Below, piece after piece: positions 1-12,080 of a stretch of 64,000 nucleotides of DNA. The translations under genes and the position numbers were made by a program. The stretch comes from Sanguinoderma infundibulare (Eukaryota; Basidiomycota; Agaricomycetes; Polyporales; Polyporaceae). The DNA lies in assembly GCA_032821775.1 (NCBI GenBank), contig JAVLRN010000001.1, forward strand, positions 2,728,001 through 2,792,000, in the 5' to 3' direction. The notes below the pieces were generated by a model that was not told where the DNA came from, did not search any database, and worked only from the letters and a program-made list of their open reading frames with translations. How positions within the stretch are numbered: the first letter of the stretch is position 1; each line of letters begins with the position of its first letter.

Positions 1-1646
1 CTGAGCTCCATGGCCTTTCCCCCATCATCCGGAAAAAGCTCATGGGCTTCGTCGGCTTCGCCAACCTCCCGAACCAGGTCCACAGGAAGAGTGTCCGCAA
101 GGGCTTCCAGTTTACCGCCATGGTCGTTGGTACGTAGCAACACGTTGCACCCTTTTGCGGATGTTTCTCAATGTGTCTGTCCAGGGGAGTCTGGTCTTGG
201 CAAGTCGACCCTCATCAACACCCTCTTCAACACGACGCTCTACCCCTCCAAGGTGCCGGTCCCCCCAAGCGCAGAGCGCCCCTCCACCGTCGCCATTGAG
301 AGCATCAGTGCTGGTGAGTAATTGATGCTCCAGCTGGCAATTGCGCGTCTGAGCTAATCCTGCCTTGTCAGACATCGAGGAGAACGGTGTCCGTCTCCGC
401 CTGACGGTTGTCGACACGCCTGGGTTCGGTGACTTCGTCAACAACGACGATTGGTATGTCAATCAAATTTGCACTACCTCTGATGTGTCGTCTCACGCGG
501 CCCTCCCAGCTGGAAGCCCATTGTGGAGAGCATCGAGTCGCGTTTCGACTCGTACCTCGAGCAGGAAAACCGCGTCAACAGGCAAAAAATCGTTGACAAC
601 CGCGTTCACGCTTGTCTCTACTTCATCCAGCCCACCGGTCACTCGTGAGTACCTCCATCGAGAACCATAGTTTCGAACGGCGCTCATGCTGTCAATCTCA
701 CATAGGCTCAAGCCGATTGATATTGAGTTCATGCGTCAGCTTCACACCAGGGTGAACCTGATTCCCATCATCGCCAAGGCGGATACCCTCACGGATGAGG
801 AGGTCGCCGATTTCAAGGCCAGGGTGAGTAATCCCTGCCAGGTAGTTTGATGTTCCAAGGTCTGAAAGGCCGCATTGCTTTAGGTGCTCGCGGACATCGC
901 GCACCACCAGATCCAGATCTTCGAGGCGCCGACGTACGAGAACGAGGACGAGGAAGCCGTCGCGGAAGCCAAGGAGATTGCCAGCAAGATTCCGTTCGCG
1001 GTCGTTGGCTCCGACAGGATTGTTCAGACTCCTGATGGTCGTCAGGTTCGCGGTCGTGCGTACCCATGGGGTGTCGTTGAGGTCGACAACGAGGACCACT
1101 GCGACTTCGTCAAGCTCCGCCAGATGCTCGTCCGGACCTACATGGAGGAGCTTCGCGAGTTCACAAACGACGTTCTCTACGAGAACTGGCGAACAGAGAA
1201 GCTCATCAGCATGGGCGTCGTGCAGGACTCGACTGTCTTCAAGGAGGTCAAGTAAGTCATGCACCCGTCTTGGAAGGTCTACATACATCCTGATCGTGCT
1301 CTCCAGCCCTGCTATTCGTATCCAGGAGGAGCGCATCATGCACGAGGCCAAGCTCGCTAAGATGGAGGCGGAGATGAAGTTGGTCTTCCAGCAGAAGGTG
1401 GCGGAGAAGGAGGCCAAGCTCAAGCAGTCTGAGGAGGAGCTCTATGCACGTCATCGCGAGATGAAGGAGGCGTTGGAGAAGCAGCGTCTCGACCTCGAGG
1501 ACAAGAAGAGGCGGATCGAGAGTGGTCGCCCCCTGACGCCCGAGAAGCAGAGCGTACGTGCCACCCTCTGTTGTTTTTCTGAGGCGAATATTGACGTTGT
1601 CATTGATCTGCAGACCGGCAGGAAGAAGAACTTCTTGCGTGGTTAA
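1..1646 (+). CDS. CDC3: Septin, CDC3 type (5' end missing)
   Basis: GTP-binding septin that assembles into hetero-oligomeric filaments at septa and the cell cortex. Exons are <1-129, 185-313, 372-453, 510-644, 706-823, 884-1251, 1307-1553 and 1614-1646. The upstream part of the first exon lies outside the window. Visible motifs are the polybasic lead (FANLPNQ then HRKSVRKGF), the P-loop GESGLGKST, switch II DTPGFGD, the G4 motif AKAD, and the septin unique element ending in [10 protein letters not shown] long C-terminal coiled coil follows, rich in K/E and beginning near [19 protein letters not shown]. The EENGVRL segment, the EAKLAK...FQQKV coiled coil and the KKNFLRG-type tail match Cdc3 better than Cdc10, Cdc11 or Cdc12. 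The first intron falls inside the P-loop region. Subgroup assignment is by recalled similarity, so CDC3 is probable and septin is certain. Confidence 0.93.
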
Positions 1647-2105
1647 GGGTTCTTTCGGAATGTATCTTGATGCATATTGGTTTCGTTTGCTCTGTCTCAG
1701 TGGTGTTGCCTTACTTAGTCTCCTATATTCCGCCGTTTTGCTGCGCTTCGCTACCGTACATCTCCGGTCCCTATGATGCGTTCGATGTTGATAATCCCGT
1801 TTTGTAGTGTCTACCACAACACTCACCCACACTCGTTACTCCTGGATACCACCTTGTCTCGTACTTTCATCCGTAGTACGGTCTGTTCGCTCTCTACTAA
1901 AAATCGGACAGTAGTGAGCCACATGAGTCGATCTTATGACATACCCTATTCTGCGACGCACGAAGTTGCGGATGGACTTTCGATATAAGCACATCTCAAA
2001 TGAAATGAAAACCGACTTGATCAATATCAACATCACCAAACATCTGCTGTGGCGTCTGACCTCTGTGGCCTCCCCGGCGTCCGCTGCTCTCTACACTCCA
2101 CTACC
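1647..2105. other. Intergenic: septin 3' flank and MTR10 promoter
   Basis: 459 bp between the septin stop and the MTR10 start. It is less GC-rich than the coding DNA around it. I see no reading frame with coding character, no RNA gene and no clear TATA box. Confidence 0.6.
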
Positions 2106-5100
2106 ATGGCCCACAATGCCAACGTCCAGGCGGTCCTCTCTGCGCTCGACGTCTTCACCCGCGCTCCAGACAAGACCGCGCTAGAGCAGGCCAACACCTG
2201 GCTCCAGGATTTCCAGCACTCTGTAAATACTCGTTTCGCCTGGTACTTCGGAGGACCGCGACGTCTAACGCCCCGCTTCCAACCCTTGCCAGCCCGAAGC
2301 CTGGGCAACATGCAACGTTCTCCTTCTATCACCAGAGGCTCCCCCTGCTGCCAAACTATTTGCAGCTCAGACGTTCCGGGCGAAGGTGCGTACCTCGTTG
2401 ACCAAATGCTGCGGCCGATCGTTGAATCTCCAGTATAGGTCATCTATGACCTTGCGGAGATGAACAACAATGATCTCCTTCACTTGCGAGACACGCTCTT
2501 GACCGCGTTGGAGACGTATCATGCCGGTCTGCGCACGATTCTGGTGCAACTATGCTTGGCCATTTCAGCGCTCGCGCTGCAGCTTCCTGCTTGGGAAGAC
2601 CCGGTGCAGACTATGATCGACTCGTTCGGGAGGAACCCAGCTTACGTCCCTGCCCTGCTGCAATTCCTCACTATCCTCCCGGAGGAAGTCACCTCGAATA
2701 CGAAGATTCCCATCACGGTATGTACTTTTGATCCCCCTACTGGTGCATGAGTGTTCAGTGTGGCACGTGCTTGGAACAGGACGAGGATTACAAGGAGAGG
2801 TCAGCAAAGCTGCTCACCATGAACGCACCGAAGGTGACGGAGCTGTTGGCGATGTATTTGCAAGCCCCGGGTACGTGCTGTTTTGAACGTTTCTGTATGT
2901 ACTCGGATTCCGACTAAGTGCGCGCTTCTGGCAGGTGCTACATTTGCGGTCCAGGTACAAGTCTTCAACGCTCTGAGCTCCTGGCTTGCTGCCGGCGAGA
3001 TTGTTGCGATGTCACTCCTCAACTCGCCTCTACTCGCATATGCCTTCCAGGCCCTCTCATCAGAAGAGCTATTCGATTCCGCGGTCACGGCAGTTTGTGA
3101 TCTCATCCACGAGACGCAAGAGGTCGAGGACAACATGCCTGTGATCGAAGTCATCGTGCCGCACGTCATCGCGCTCAAACCGAAGCTTGGAGAGTTCAAG
3201 GACGACCCGGAGAAGATCAGAGGGCTCGCTCGTATTTTCGCCGAGGCCGGAGAGGCTTACCGCAGCCTGCTGCTGCACCACCCGGAGACGTTCTTCCCCA
3301 TCGTGGAGGCCATTGGAGAGTGCTCTGCGTACCCCGACCTCGACATTGTGCCGATTACGTTCAGCTTTTGGATGCGCCTTGCCCAGAGCATCGGAAAGAA
3401 GTCCTCGGTTTCGCCACTCTTCCTCGATGCCTACAGGGCGCTCATGGGTGTCATCATCCGTCACTTGCACTTCCCTGCGGATATCACATCGTTGACCGGT
3501 CAAGAGGCCGAGAACTTCCGTTCGTTCCGCCACGTCATGGGCGATACCCTCAAGGACTGCTGTTACGTCCTGGGGACGGACAAGTGTCTGAACGCAACGT
3601 ACGAGATGATCACGAGTGGTCTCTCGCGCGGAGCCAACGTTTCCTGGCAGGAGATCGAAGCGCCTCTATTCGCGATGCGGTCTATGGGAGCCGAAGTCGA
3701 CCCAAATGACGACCAAGGGGTTCCGAAGATCATGGACCTCATTCCCTCTCTCCCTCCTCACCCTCGAGTTCGCTACGCCGCCTTGCTTATCATCTCTCGC
3801 TACACGGAATGGATCAACAAGCACCCCGACTACATTCCCTACCAGCTACAGTATATCTCCGCGGGATTCGAAGACAGCGACCAGGAGGTGAACGCTGCCG
3901 CCGGGCAGGCCCTCAAGTATCTCTGCCAAGATTGCAAACGGGTGCGCAGACCTCCTCCTCCTGGCGCGACTCAGCTGAGTCGTTCTGGTTTGCAGCATCT
4001 GGTCGAGTTTCTGCCGCAGCTGCACTCGTTCTTGGCGACGATGGGCTCGAAGCTCGTGCAGGATGACAAGGTGCAGGTGTACGAAGCCATAGCGTACGTC
4101 ATCTCGGCGATGCCCATGGAGCAGGCGGCACAGTCTCTGCGCACGTTCTCATTGGATATCCTCGAACGAGTGCACGCTATGGCGAGCAGGACGACGCCTC
4201 CCACCAAGGATGAGCTTATCAGCATTACTCGTACGTGTGTCATCTACTGTATGTAGCTTCTTGCTGACACCGGTTTAGATGACCTGGAGAACCTAGAGAT
4301 GATGCTCAGCGTCATCCAATCATTTGGCGAGCAGCTCCCAGCGACTTGCCAGAACACGCATCAAGAAGCATGGGCTGTGTTTGAACCCTTCATCGTGAAG
4401 TATGGTTCAGAATATCCCATCTGCGAGCGTACGACCCGCGTGCTCCGTCTGGGGCTGGGCATGTTCGGTTCGGCTGTCTTGCCCATCGTCCCGTCAATTG
4501 TGGCGAGGATGGCTACGTCCTTCGAAACTACTGGGTTCTCGAGCTACTTGTGGTTGTCTGGCAAGTTTATTGGCCGATTCGGTAATGAAGAAGACCCCGC
4601 TGTACGTGCCGCCTTCAAGGACGTTTACGAGAGGTCGTCGAACAAGCTGGTCGCCATCCTTCACGAGAAGTCCCCGCAGATGATACCCGACAGTATGTGT
4701 CTAACCTTTCCACGTAGCTGTTGCCTGACGATTGTCTACGTAGTTTTGGAGGATTATCTGCAAATGCTTTTGCAGATGGTCGAGTTCACTCCGGATGTTT
4801 TCTTCCCCTCGCCAGCTTTCCCTATCACGTTCCGTGTTGCCATGGCCGCTCTCGGCCTTGTGCAATCTGACGCAGTTTTTGCAGCACTAGACGTTCTCCG
4901 CACGATCTTCACGCACGAGTGTCTCGCACCTTCCACGCAACCTCCGCCACCCAAGTTCCCGATCTACGCTGCGGCCATTCGTCCGGTCGTGGAGCGAGAA
5001 GGCGCCGAGTTGACTGGATACCTGCTATCTGGCCTCGTAGGCGACTTCCCAGAAGAGTCGATTCCGATGGTCGTGATGATCTTCCGCGTTTTGGGTGCCG

Positions 5101-5367
5101 TCTGGCCCAACCAACTCCTCGTATGGTTGCCTCCAGTCGTGCAGGCGCTACCGTCCGCATCCACCCCAGATGCAGTCAAAACTACGTTCGTGGCAGATAT
5201 CAACAGGTAAGCATTGCAAAGGTTTCTTGTGGCTGTTTATCCTGATGTCCCGGCGCAGTGCTGTCCAGTCGAACAAGTTTGACGATGTGAAGTACGCGAT
5301 TAGAACTCTTCATCGAGCTTCGCGGAAGGCGCGGGAGCGGAGACGTAACGGGCCGATGGACGGTTGA
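2106..5367 (+). CDS. MTR10: Importin-beta family nuclear transport receptor (Mtr10/transportin-3 type)
   Basis: Karyopherin that imports SR-type and RNA-binding proteins and binds Ran-GTP. Nine exons join in phase to a 935-residue protein: 2106-2222, 2293-2385, 2439-2717, 2780-2870, 2935-3941, 3996-4230, 4279-4692, 4744-5206 and 5259-5367. The start region contains WLQDFQHS followed after the splice by PEAWATCN, the hallmark of the Mtr10/TNPO3 group. An exportin-1-like helical domain then runs through about residues 95-250 (FRAKVIYDL, LRTILVQLCLAISALALQ), and HEAT-type helices fill the rest. Length fits the family (yeast Mtr10 is about 970 residues). The intron at 3942-3995 is 54 nt and stop-free, so retention would simply add 18 residues. 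Importin alpha lies 7 kb downstream but is a separate unit. Confidence 0.93.
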
Positions 5368-5612
5368 GTGTAGGAACAGCTAGGAAAGAAGTGTACGCAT
5401 TACGATTCGAGTACAATTACAACGACATGTATCGCTACGCCCGTAGAAATCGCGCGAGAAGGAGATCCTTCTGTCTGATATCACAGGCGGCGGACGAACC
5501 AGTGCAGTGGTACCGATGAGGCACGTGCGCGATCTGCCAAAACGGGAAGACATGAACGGGTGAGCGGGGTTTCCGGGTGGCCAGCACAACTCTCCTTCCT
5601 TCTCTACCTCCA

Positions 5613-7070
5613 ATGCTTCGTCGTGCCGGACAATCGTTGTCGACCGCAGGTAACCTCAGCAATTCCCATTCAACGCGCCGCTCCTCTGTCCTGATGCCCC
5701 TGGTTTGAAAACAGCTGGGCGCCGGGCGTTCTCCCAGTCTGCGGCCCGCCGCTCCTACGACGACACTATCCGGAACCTCCTCATCCACAAGGACACCAAG
5801 GTTCTGTGCCAGGGTCTTACCGGAAAGACTGTGCGTTCGCATTCTATCTCTGTCTTTGTCGCTTGTCCTGAGCATCCACGCTATAGGGTACTTTCCATGT
5901 AAAAGAGGCGCTCGCGTATGGTACGCGTATGGTTGGCGGTGTCTCGCCTAAGAAGGCTGGTCAGACCCACCTCGGTCTGCCAATATTCGGTTCGGTCAAG
6001 GAGGTGCGTGCTCTGCGATGAAGGAGCTGGGACGTTGAGCTAACTGTGGGCGCGACGGTAGGCCGTGCGGGAGACCCAGCCCGATGCCACCGTCCTCTAC
6101 GTTCCCCCGTCCACGGCCGCAGATGCGATCATTGAAGCCATTGAGAACGAAATCGGCCTCATTGTTGCCATTACGGAAGGAATTCCCCAGCAGGACGAGG
6201 TCCGCGTACGTACCGACTTCCCGTCATATTTCCGTGTGCATGTCGGGAGCTCCGCCCCCTCCGCAATAGGTCCACCAAGCCCTTCAGAGCCAGTCCAAGT
6301 CGCGTCTGGTCGGCCCCAACTGTCCGGGTATTATCAATCCCGAAGGCTGCAAGATGGGCATCCAGCCTGGCGTCATCCACAAACCGGGCCGCATTGGTCA
6401 GTCTGGCAGGCCAGCCAACAAGTTCTTGTTTGACGGGGTTCCGCAGGCATCGTCTCCCGCTCGGGCACCCTCACGTACGAGGCCGTCGCGCAGACGACCG
6501 GCGTTGGCCTCGGCCAGTCGCTCGTCGTCGGCATTGGCGGCGACCCCTTCCCCGGCACCAAGCACATCGACGTCGTAAAACTCTTCCTCGAGGATGACCG
6601 GACGGAGGGTACGTCGGCCAATCTCACCTTCGTTATTTTGGATGTTCTTAACTTGGAATGTAAAGGTATCGTTCTCATTGGTGAGATTGGTGGCGGTATG
6701 GAGGAGGAGGCCGCCGAGTACCTCGAAAAGTACAACAAGACGCGAGCCAAGCCCAAGCCCGTCGTTGGCTTCATCGCTGGCCGTACGGCTCCTCCCGGGA
6801 GACGTATGGGTCACGCTGGTGCAATCATTTCCGGCGGAAAGGGTAAGTTATGTTCGTGAATAACATTACGGAACCATGCCAACGTGTACTTGTTCGCAGG
6901 CGCTGCGTCCGACAAGGTTGCAGCCCTCGAGAAGGCGGGTGTCCTCGTCACCGACAGCCCCGCAAAGATTGGTTCGACCATGCTCGAAGTACGCGCCTCG
7001 GTTCTAAGCTTACCTCATCCGCTTTCTGACTGCTGTTTCATAGGCCATGCGAGCCGCTGGTCTCGCGTAG
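5613..7070 (+). CDS. LSC1: Succinyl-CoA ligase alpha subunit, mitochondrial
   Basis: Alpha subunit of succinyl-CoA synthetase in the TCA cycle; it binds CoA and carries the phosphohistidine intermediate. Nine exons join in phase to 331 residues: 5613-5649, 5715-5830, 5887-6003, 6062-6205, 6270-6396, 6447-6608, 6666-6842, 6900-6988 and 7044-7070. The N-terminus is Arg/Ser-rich without acids ([18 protein letters not shown]), a plausible mitochondrial presequence. A CoA-binding Rossmann domain follows with [12 protein letters not shown] and PIFGSVKEA. The ligase domain has [20 protein letters not shown] and the active-site histidine in [10 protein letters not shown]. The short last exon encodes AMRAAGLA and stop. 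The chosen start is the first ATG and gives a normal presequence. The partner beta subunit is not in the window. Confidence 0.96.
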
Positions 7071-7209
7071 GATGGGGATGGTTTAGAGAAAGTTCTCATT
7101 TGGCGGCGACTGCTTGCGGTCTGCTTACGTAATAGAGTAAGGATAAGGTCAATGTAACTTGGAGGACTATTACATGCACACAGTTCCCCGTCCCGTGTAC
7201 TCTACTACC

Positions 7210-8182
7210 ATGTCCACCGTCCATAATCCATCACCGTCCTTCCGAGAAGCTGCTTCATATCTCTCCAACGCGTCTTCTTTGAAATCGACGTCGAACACGG
7301 TCAAGCTCGAGGTTCTGAGTCCCCGATCTTTAACGCCCGATCGAGAGGTCCTGACGCATCTGTCTTTGCTTTCGCTCTGCTTGGGGCTCAGGATAGCTTT
7401 ATGCCATCTTCAAGTACGTGACCGTATCCCCAAGCCCGAACACGCCGAAGCCGTCGCTGTTTGACTTTGCGGGCAAAGCGAAATGGGACGCGTGGAAGTC
7501 CGCGGGGGAGAGGTACAAGGACCGACGGGCGGACGCTGAAGCACGCTATTTGGAGATCGCGCGGGGTTTGGGCTGGGTCGAAGGCAAAGAGGCAGAGCCT
7601 GCACAACCGGCAAAGAAAGCAAAACCGGAAGGGAAGGATGAAACGGAGGGCAAAGATGGGGACGAGGACGACATATGGGACAAGGACGAAGATATTGAGG
7701 CGCGGAAACACAGAGGCGACGGGGGTGCGATGGGCCCGGTCCTGAGTACGATGGCTGCAACGGACGAGGAGAATTCGAGTGCGCTCAGCAACCTGGCTAT
7801 CGGTGGAGATGCGCAAAGCTTGGTCGCGTACTTGGAGGCCAACCAGGAAGCAGACCTGAACGCTCCCGACGACAATGTGAGTTGCGTGTACCTCAGGCCG
7901 GTTGGTGTGTTCCCACTGAGCACGGCGGGGTTACAGGGCTATACGCCGCTGCACTTGGCGGCCGACCGGGGAAACGTCGAGGTGGTGAAGGTGTTGCTTG
8001 AGCGCGGAGCGAAGGCGGGCATAAAGGTGCGTACGGAAGGGAACGCTTCGCCTACGGGTGTCTTCGCTCACAAGACATCCTTCCAGGACGAAGACGAGTT
8101 CACTGCGAAACAGCTGGCGGAGATTGCGGGACACACTGAGATTGTAAACCTGTTGTCGGATACACAACATCCACCGTCATAG
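7210..8182 (+). CDS. Acyl-CoA-binding domain protein with ankyrin repeats
   Basis: Cytosolic acyl-CoA carrier of the ACBD6-like layout: an N-terminal acyl-CoA-binding domain and C-terminal ankyrin repeats. Exons 7210-7311, 7397-7876, 7937-8026 and 8087-8182 join in phase to 255 residues. Residues about 8-90 form the ACBP domain, with FREAASYL, the splice-spanning KLELYAIFKYVT, TPKPSLFDF and GKAKWDAW; the ligand-contact Tyr and Lys positions are kept. An acidic linker (residues about 110-140, many E/D/K) leads to ankyrin repeats with the typical GYTPLHLAADRGN and a second, more degenerate repeat near EIAGHTEIV. The two 60-nt introns (7877-7936 and 8027-8086) are multiples of three and stop-free. 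The start is only 140 bp after the LSC1 stop on the same strand. Confidence 0.9.
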
Positions 8183-8376
8183 CCCATTACCCCCGCGTTA
8201 CCCCCGCTACCCAATGTCCCACCCCTGCGCTGTTTCCCCCGTACCGCCGCGACATGTCGATGTATGTAGAGTAGTTGAATGGCAAGCGGAATCCTCTGTA
8301 CGTCCGAGGTCGGGAGCGTCCGTGCGCGTAGTGCACTACTCTGGCGGCGGGTGTTGTGCTTGTACGAAACCGTGTA

Positions 8377-8784
8377 TCATGCGGAGCTTTTCTTGGAGGA
8401 CGGTTTGGACCGTACTTTGGAAGGTGCCTTAGAAGCGACCTCCGACGCCGCGGGCTTGGGTTTAAGTATGCCACCCTGCACCAGTCAGGTCACGAGTGAG
8501 TGCTACGACGCAACGCGGAAAAAAAGCAGACCGAGTGTGCGCACCATCTCCAGCAGCTTCGTCACGGTTTTGGAGGGTGTGGCGCCGACGTTCAGCCAGT
8601 ACTGTATTCTCTGCACGCTCCACTCGACGGTCTTCGTGTCCTCTCCGGGCTTCATGCGCGGGTTGTAGACGCCAAGGAGCTCGATGGGCTTCGCGTTCCG
8701 CCGCTGGCGTTGGTTGACAGCGACCAGGTGGAAGAGGCGGTTGTTGCGGAGGCCGTGAACGGCCATTCGTATCCGAACAGCCAT
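8377..8784 (-). CDS. MRPS16: Mitochondrial ribosomal protein bS16m
   Basis: Small-subunit mitochondrial ribosomal protein of the bacterial S16 family. Two exons on the minus strand, 8784-8545 and 8475-8377, give 112 residues. The core opens MAVRIRMAVHGLRNN and continues RRNAKPIELLGVYNP, then EWSVQRIQYWLNVGA, all conserved S16 segments. After the intron the frame continues GGILKPKPA and ends in a Ser/Lys-rich tail. Earlier in-frame methionines exist upstream of 8784, but the S16 family begins directly at M[AV]VRIR, so I chose this one. The gene converges on the acyl-CoA-binding gene with 194 bp between the stops. Confidence 0.93.
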
Positions 8785-10288
8785 GATGGAGACAGAGGAA
8801 GAGTGTGTGCGTGTGAGGGCTCGCCGACAAAGTCGGGAATGGCTGTGACGGACACGGAGCAGAGGCGCGTTGGCGCCCAGGTTCCCGCTGCGGGCGCTCT
8901 TGAGTCTGATTCCGACACCCACCTGCCATGCACAGTATGTTTACAGGCTCCAGGTGAGGTCTATATCCGGTCGTCCCTCCCGCCCTCCACAGGCCGTTTA
9001 TTGTCTGCCTAGAGGAGTCTACTCCCTCCTTGAAATGAACGCATGCATTGATAGGTTCCTGTGTTACAGAAACATGCAGAGATTTACGCCCGTTGGTTCC
9101 AGATCCTCCGATTCTTGCAGAAACCTCATGTCATCCTGCCCTTAAGCATATATCCATCGGCTGACCAGGCTCTCATGATCGCTCGGAGCGTGTCCGAAAA
9201 CCTACGCTCGTTTACTGGAATTTCCTGAGGTATCGCCCAGAACGAAATCAAACTTTGCATGGCGGACTTCATTGTGATGTCATAATAGCTTGTACGGCGC
9301 CATGATAGTATATTGTACAGTATACGAACGGCACCCACATTGCATCGTTCTTGGGCCCACTTTCCAGATATCATGATGCTCTATGACGGTGCTCAGTCCC
9401 TACTCCAGATCAGCGCGCGTTTCCGTAGTAGTACTAGTGTTGCAGTACATCGCATGAATACACTCGCGATCCTCGCACCTCCGAGGCTTCACCGTCCCGA
9501 GTCGCAAACCTGAGAACCCAGTGAACTTACATCATCGTCGCCGGAGCCCCGACATACTACGGAATCCAGTTGATACATGAGGTGGCGATCGCATAGCTTT
9601 GCCAAGCACGCCCTATTCAATTGGATACTCATTCGACTTGCATCTGCTATGCCTCGGCCCGACTGGAGGTGCAGGTAAAGTCGCGCCCATGCTTAGTCTC
9701 ACTTTCTTTGCAAATCGCATAGCTGTCTGTGATGTAAGAAGGGCCGTTCGCGCCATGGCCATGCTTGGCCGCGAATGTGACATAGCAAAGAGGTCCGCCA
9801 TTTCGGCCGCATCGGAGCTGCCCAGTACATCCACTCATCCACCACTGAAAACGGTACGCATATGTCTTCTTTTGCAGCATCGCCGTGCATATGCGATGCA
9901 ATAGTCGCTAGCTCCAGTGGATGACTTGCGAGCTGAAGACAATAATCAATATGGTGGAGAACAATTTATCCCAAGTGTAGAAAGACAGTGCAATGCCAAG
10001 ATTCACCGTATAGCGTCAATGCAGCCGCAGTTCCTCAAACATTCAGCGCACCATACGAGCGGGGGGTCAGTGCCTCCGAAGAGATCGCAAGTCGCGCCTC
10101 GCGAGCTTTGAAACATGCTTGGCCTATGCAGAATGTGAAGACCGTCTCGGTAACGAGACGTCACGCCAGGGTGCTTGCGTATAAATACCCCAATCCAGGA
10201 CCGTAGACCAGCAGGAAGTCAGACTCCTACCAGCCCTACCACCTCCACCCAATCCAGCAGCCGCCACACCGTCGCCCACTTGACCATC
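8785..10288. other. Intergenic, 1.5 kb, no gene recognised
   Basis: Divergent spacer between MRPS16 and the small secreted protein gene. Short open frames on both strands (for example 9599-9904 plus and 9126-9374 minus) show no familiar domain, no intron-joined extension and no codon bias like their neighbours. A strong TATA box sits at 10180-10187. The rest could hold a long noncoding RNA or be regulatory, but I cannot show either. Confidence 0.5.
10180..10187 (+). promoter_or_regulatory. TATA box of the secreted cysteine-rich protein gene
   Basis: TATAAATA lies 102 bp upstream of the start codon at 10289, the right distance for a core promoter with a 5' leader of about 70 nt. The leader is C-rich with few purines, as is common in well-transcribed fungal genes. 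Confidence 0.6.
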
Positions 10289-10787
10289 ATGTTCAAGCTC
10301 GTCGCCATCCTCGCCACCTCCGCCGCGATCCTCTCCGGCTTCACCGTCCAAGGCGCTGCCCTCGAGGCGCGGGGTAAGCCCTCTCCCCATCCCCATCCCA
10401 CTCTCTTCGCCCCTCCTTCCTCCGCTGACCACCGTTCCAACAGCGTGCTCGAGCCCCGATCTCACCGCGCCCGTCTGTGAGACGTCCAACGGGAGCCCGA
10501 CGGTGTCGGACTGCGCCGCGGCGCTCAAGAAGCTGTCCGGCCAGTGCCACCAGTCGAACAACGTCGGCTCGTACTGCACCAGCCTCGTCACCGTCGGGAC
10601 GTGCAAGATCGACGTATGCGGCTACCCGGGCGCGGAGATCGAGAGCGGCGTGAACTGCGGCGGGTACCTCCAGACGATCCTCAACGACTGCTCGTCCAAC
10701 GGCAGGGTCGGCGGGCACCTCAACCCCCAGAGCTGCAACGTCAAGTACCACGACCAGCCGTACAAGCTCCAGTTCTCCCACTCCTGA
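10289..10787 (+). CDS. Small secreted cysteine-rich protein, unknown function
   Basis: Exons 10289-10373 and 10444-10787 encode 142 residues. Residues 1 to about 23 are a signal peptide (MFKLVAILATSAAILSGF then TVQGA). The mature part has ten cysteines, enough for five disulfides, and no membrane segment. Recognisable pieces are CGYPGAEIESGVNCGGYLQ, NDCSSNGRVGGHLNP and a C-terminal YKLQFSHS. I do not recognise the family with certainty. Size and cysteine content resemble effector-like or KP4-like fungal secreted proteins, but the cysteine spacing does not let me assign it. The gene has a consensus TATA box and a compact leader, suggesting regulated strong expression. It stands alone between two long gene-free stretches. 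Confidence 0.85.
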
Positions 10788-12080
10788 GCGGGGAGGTGAG
10801 TCGATCCGGCCGACTTGTGCGTCGGTGTGCGGTGGCTGACGGCAACTTGACCTCCGACAGCCGTACGACGGCTAGTTCGCCTGTACACGATGGGCCTTGA
10901 TATCTCAGAGATCCTTCTTGTAATTCGCGAGCTTCTATGATACGATGATTAGGTTCGATAAACGTCGACTCAGACTTCACCTGAATACACGATCTCCGCA
11001 GGAGAGGACACAGTTGCATTCTTGAAGCCGTGCTTGGGATAGTGGAAGACGATATCATAGCGGACGACAAAAGTACAGCGAGTTATTGACAGAGTAGGCG
11101 GGTCTAACACAGTCCATGGGGCGATTTGGTTGTTCAGTACTATGCGTCCTCTGGTCCAGAGCTGCCGGGAATCAACTACCGAAAGGTTGAATTCGAGTGA
11201 GCGCAGAAAGCAACGAGGACTGATGGCCCTACCATGCAAATATTGTTCCCGTTGAGCAGAGTCTGGTTCAGGCTCGTCTTCTTCCTTCCCTGAGGAGTTA
11301 TCTCGCTGAGGGACCGTCAGGAGAGGTGACGACGAGCGGCACTATTCACTCACTACTCGGTCACATCCTCTAAGACCATGTCTGCAGATCCAGATCCCTC
11401 GTCAATATGGCCAGCGTTTGTGGCAACGAGGATATCAACTTACTGACGAAGTCGTCGAATCCGAGTAGAGTGCCCGTAAATTCTCTATCGTTCTTCATGA
11501 TGACCCATATACGGGAGCCGATGCACCTATCGATCAATTCTGGGACACAGTTAGATATTCAGCCATTCCCAGGCATTCACAATCTGTCGCCCACCTAGGG
11601 GAAGGATTTGGGACGCCATGTCGTGCTAGTCGGAGGTGAACCACTGGTTGCTTTCCTAATCCGTCTACAAACGCCTGTCACGGCATTGCGGTCCGGGCTC
11701 ACCCAGACTTTCCATTCACGTTTCACAACAATTTTCAAGACGCTAGCATAATGGATGATATTGCCTGTTCGGATCTGTATACACAACTACAACTACTGCC
11801 TCGCCGGGTCGTTCTAGGGCATGATATATAGCCTCGTCATCGCGGGGAAGATATACACGTAAGGGTTCAGAATGGCATTGGCACAGCAAGAAACACCGCG
11901 TTCGACGATCCGAGAAAATCAGTCAGCCGACTAAAACGGACAACCACACTGGGGACCAAAGGCAGGCGTCGTGATTGATATTCTGCATGGTGCTACACGA
12001 TGTGGGAGTGGATGGGATGGTGAAATAGACAAAGGAGATGGTGACCCAGGGTCGTCCGTTCAAGGACTACTATACACTCT
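10788..12080. other. Intergenic, 1.3 kb, no gene recognised
   Basis: Convergent spacer between the secreted-protein gene and importin alpha. Base composition drops toward 50% GC. Open frames here are short and unsupported (11407-11598 plus, 11595-11786 minus). No RNA gene structure or repeat stands out. Confidence 0.5.

Noticed and set aside
698..1423. 241-codon open frame on the minus strand
   Set aside because: Antisense to the septin coding exons, with no recognisable domain.
9599..9904. Possible small gene in the 1.5-kb spacer
   Set aside because: The frame is short, has no signal peptide or known motif, and no second exon fits.
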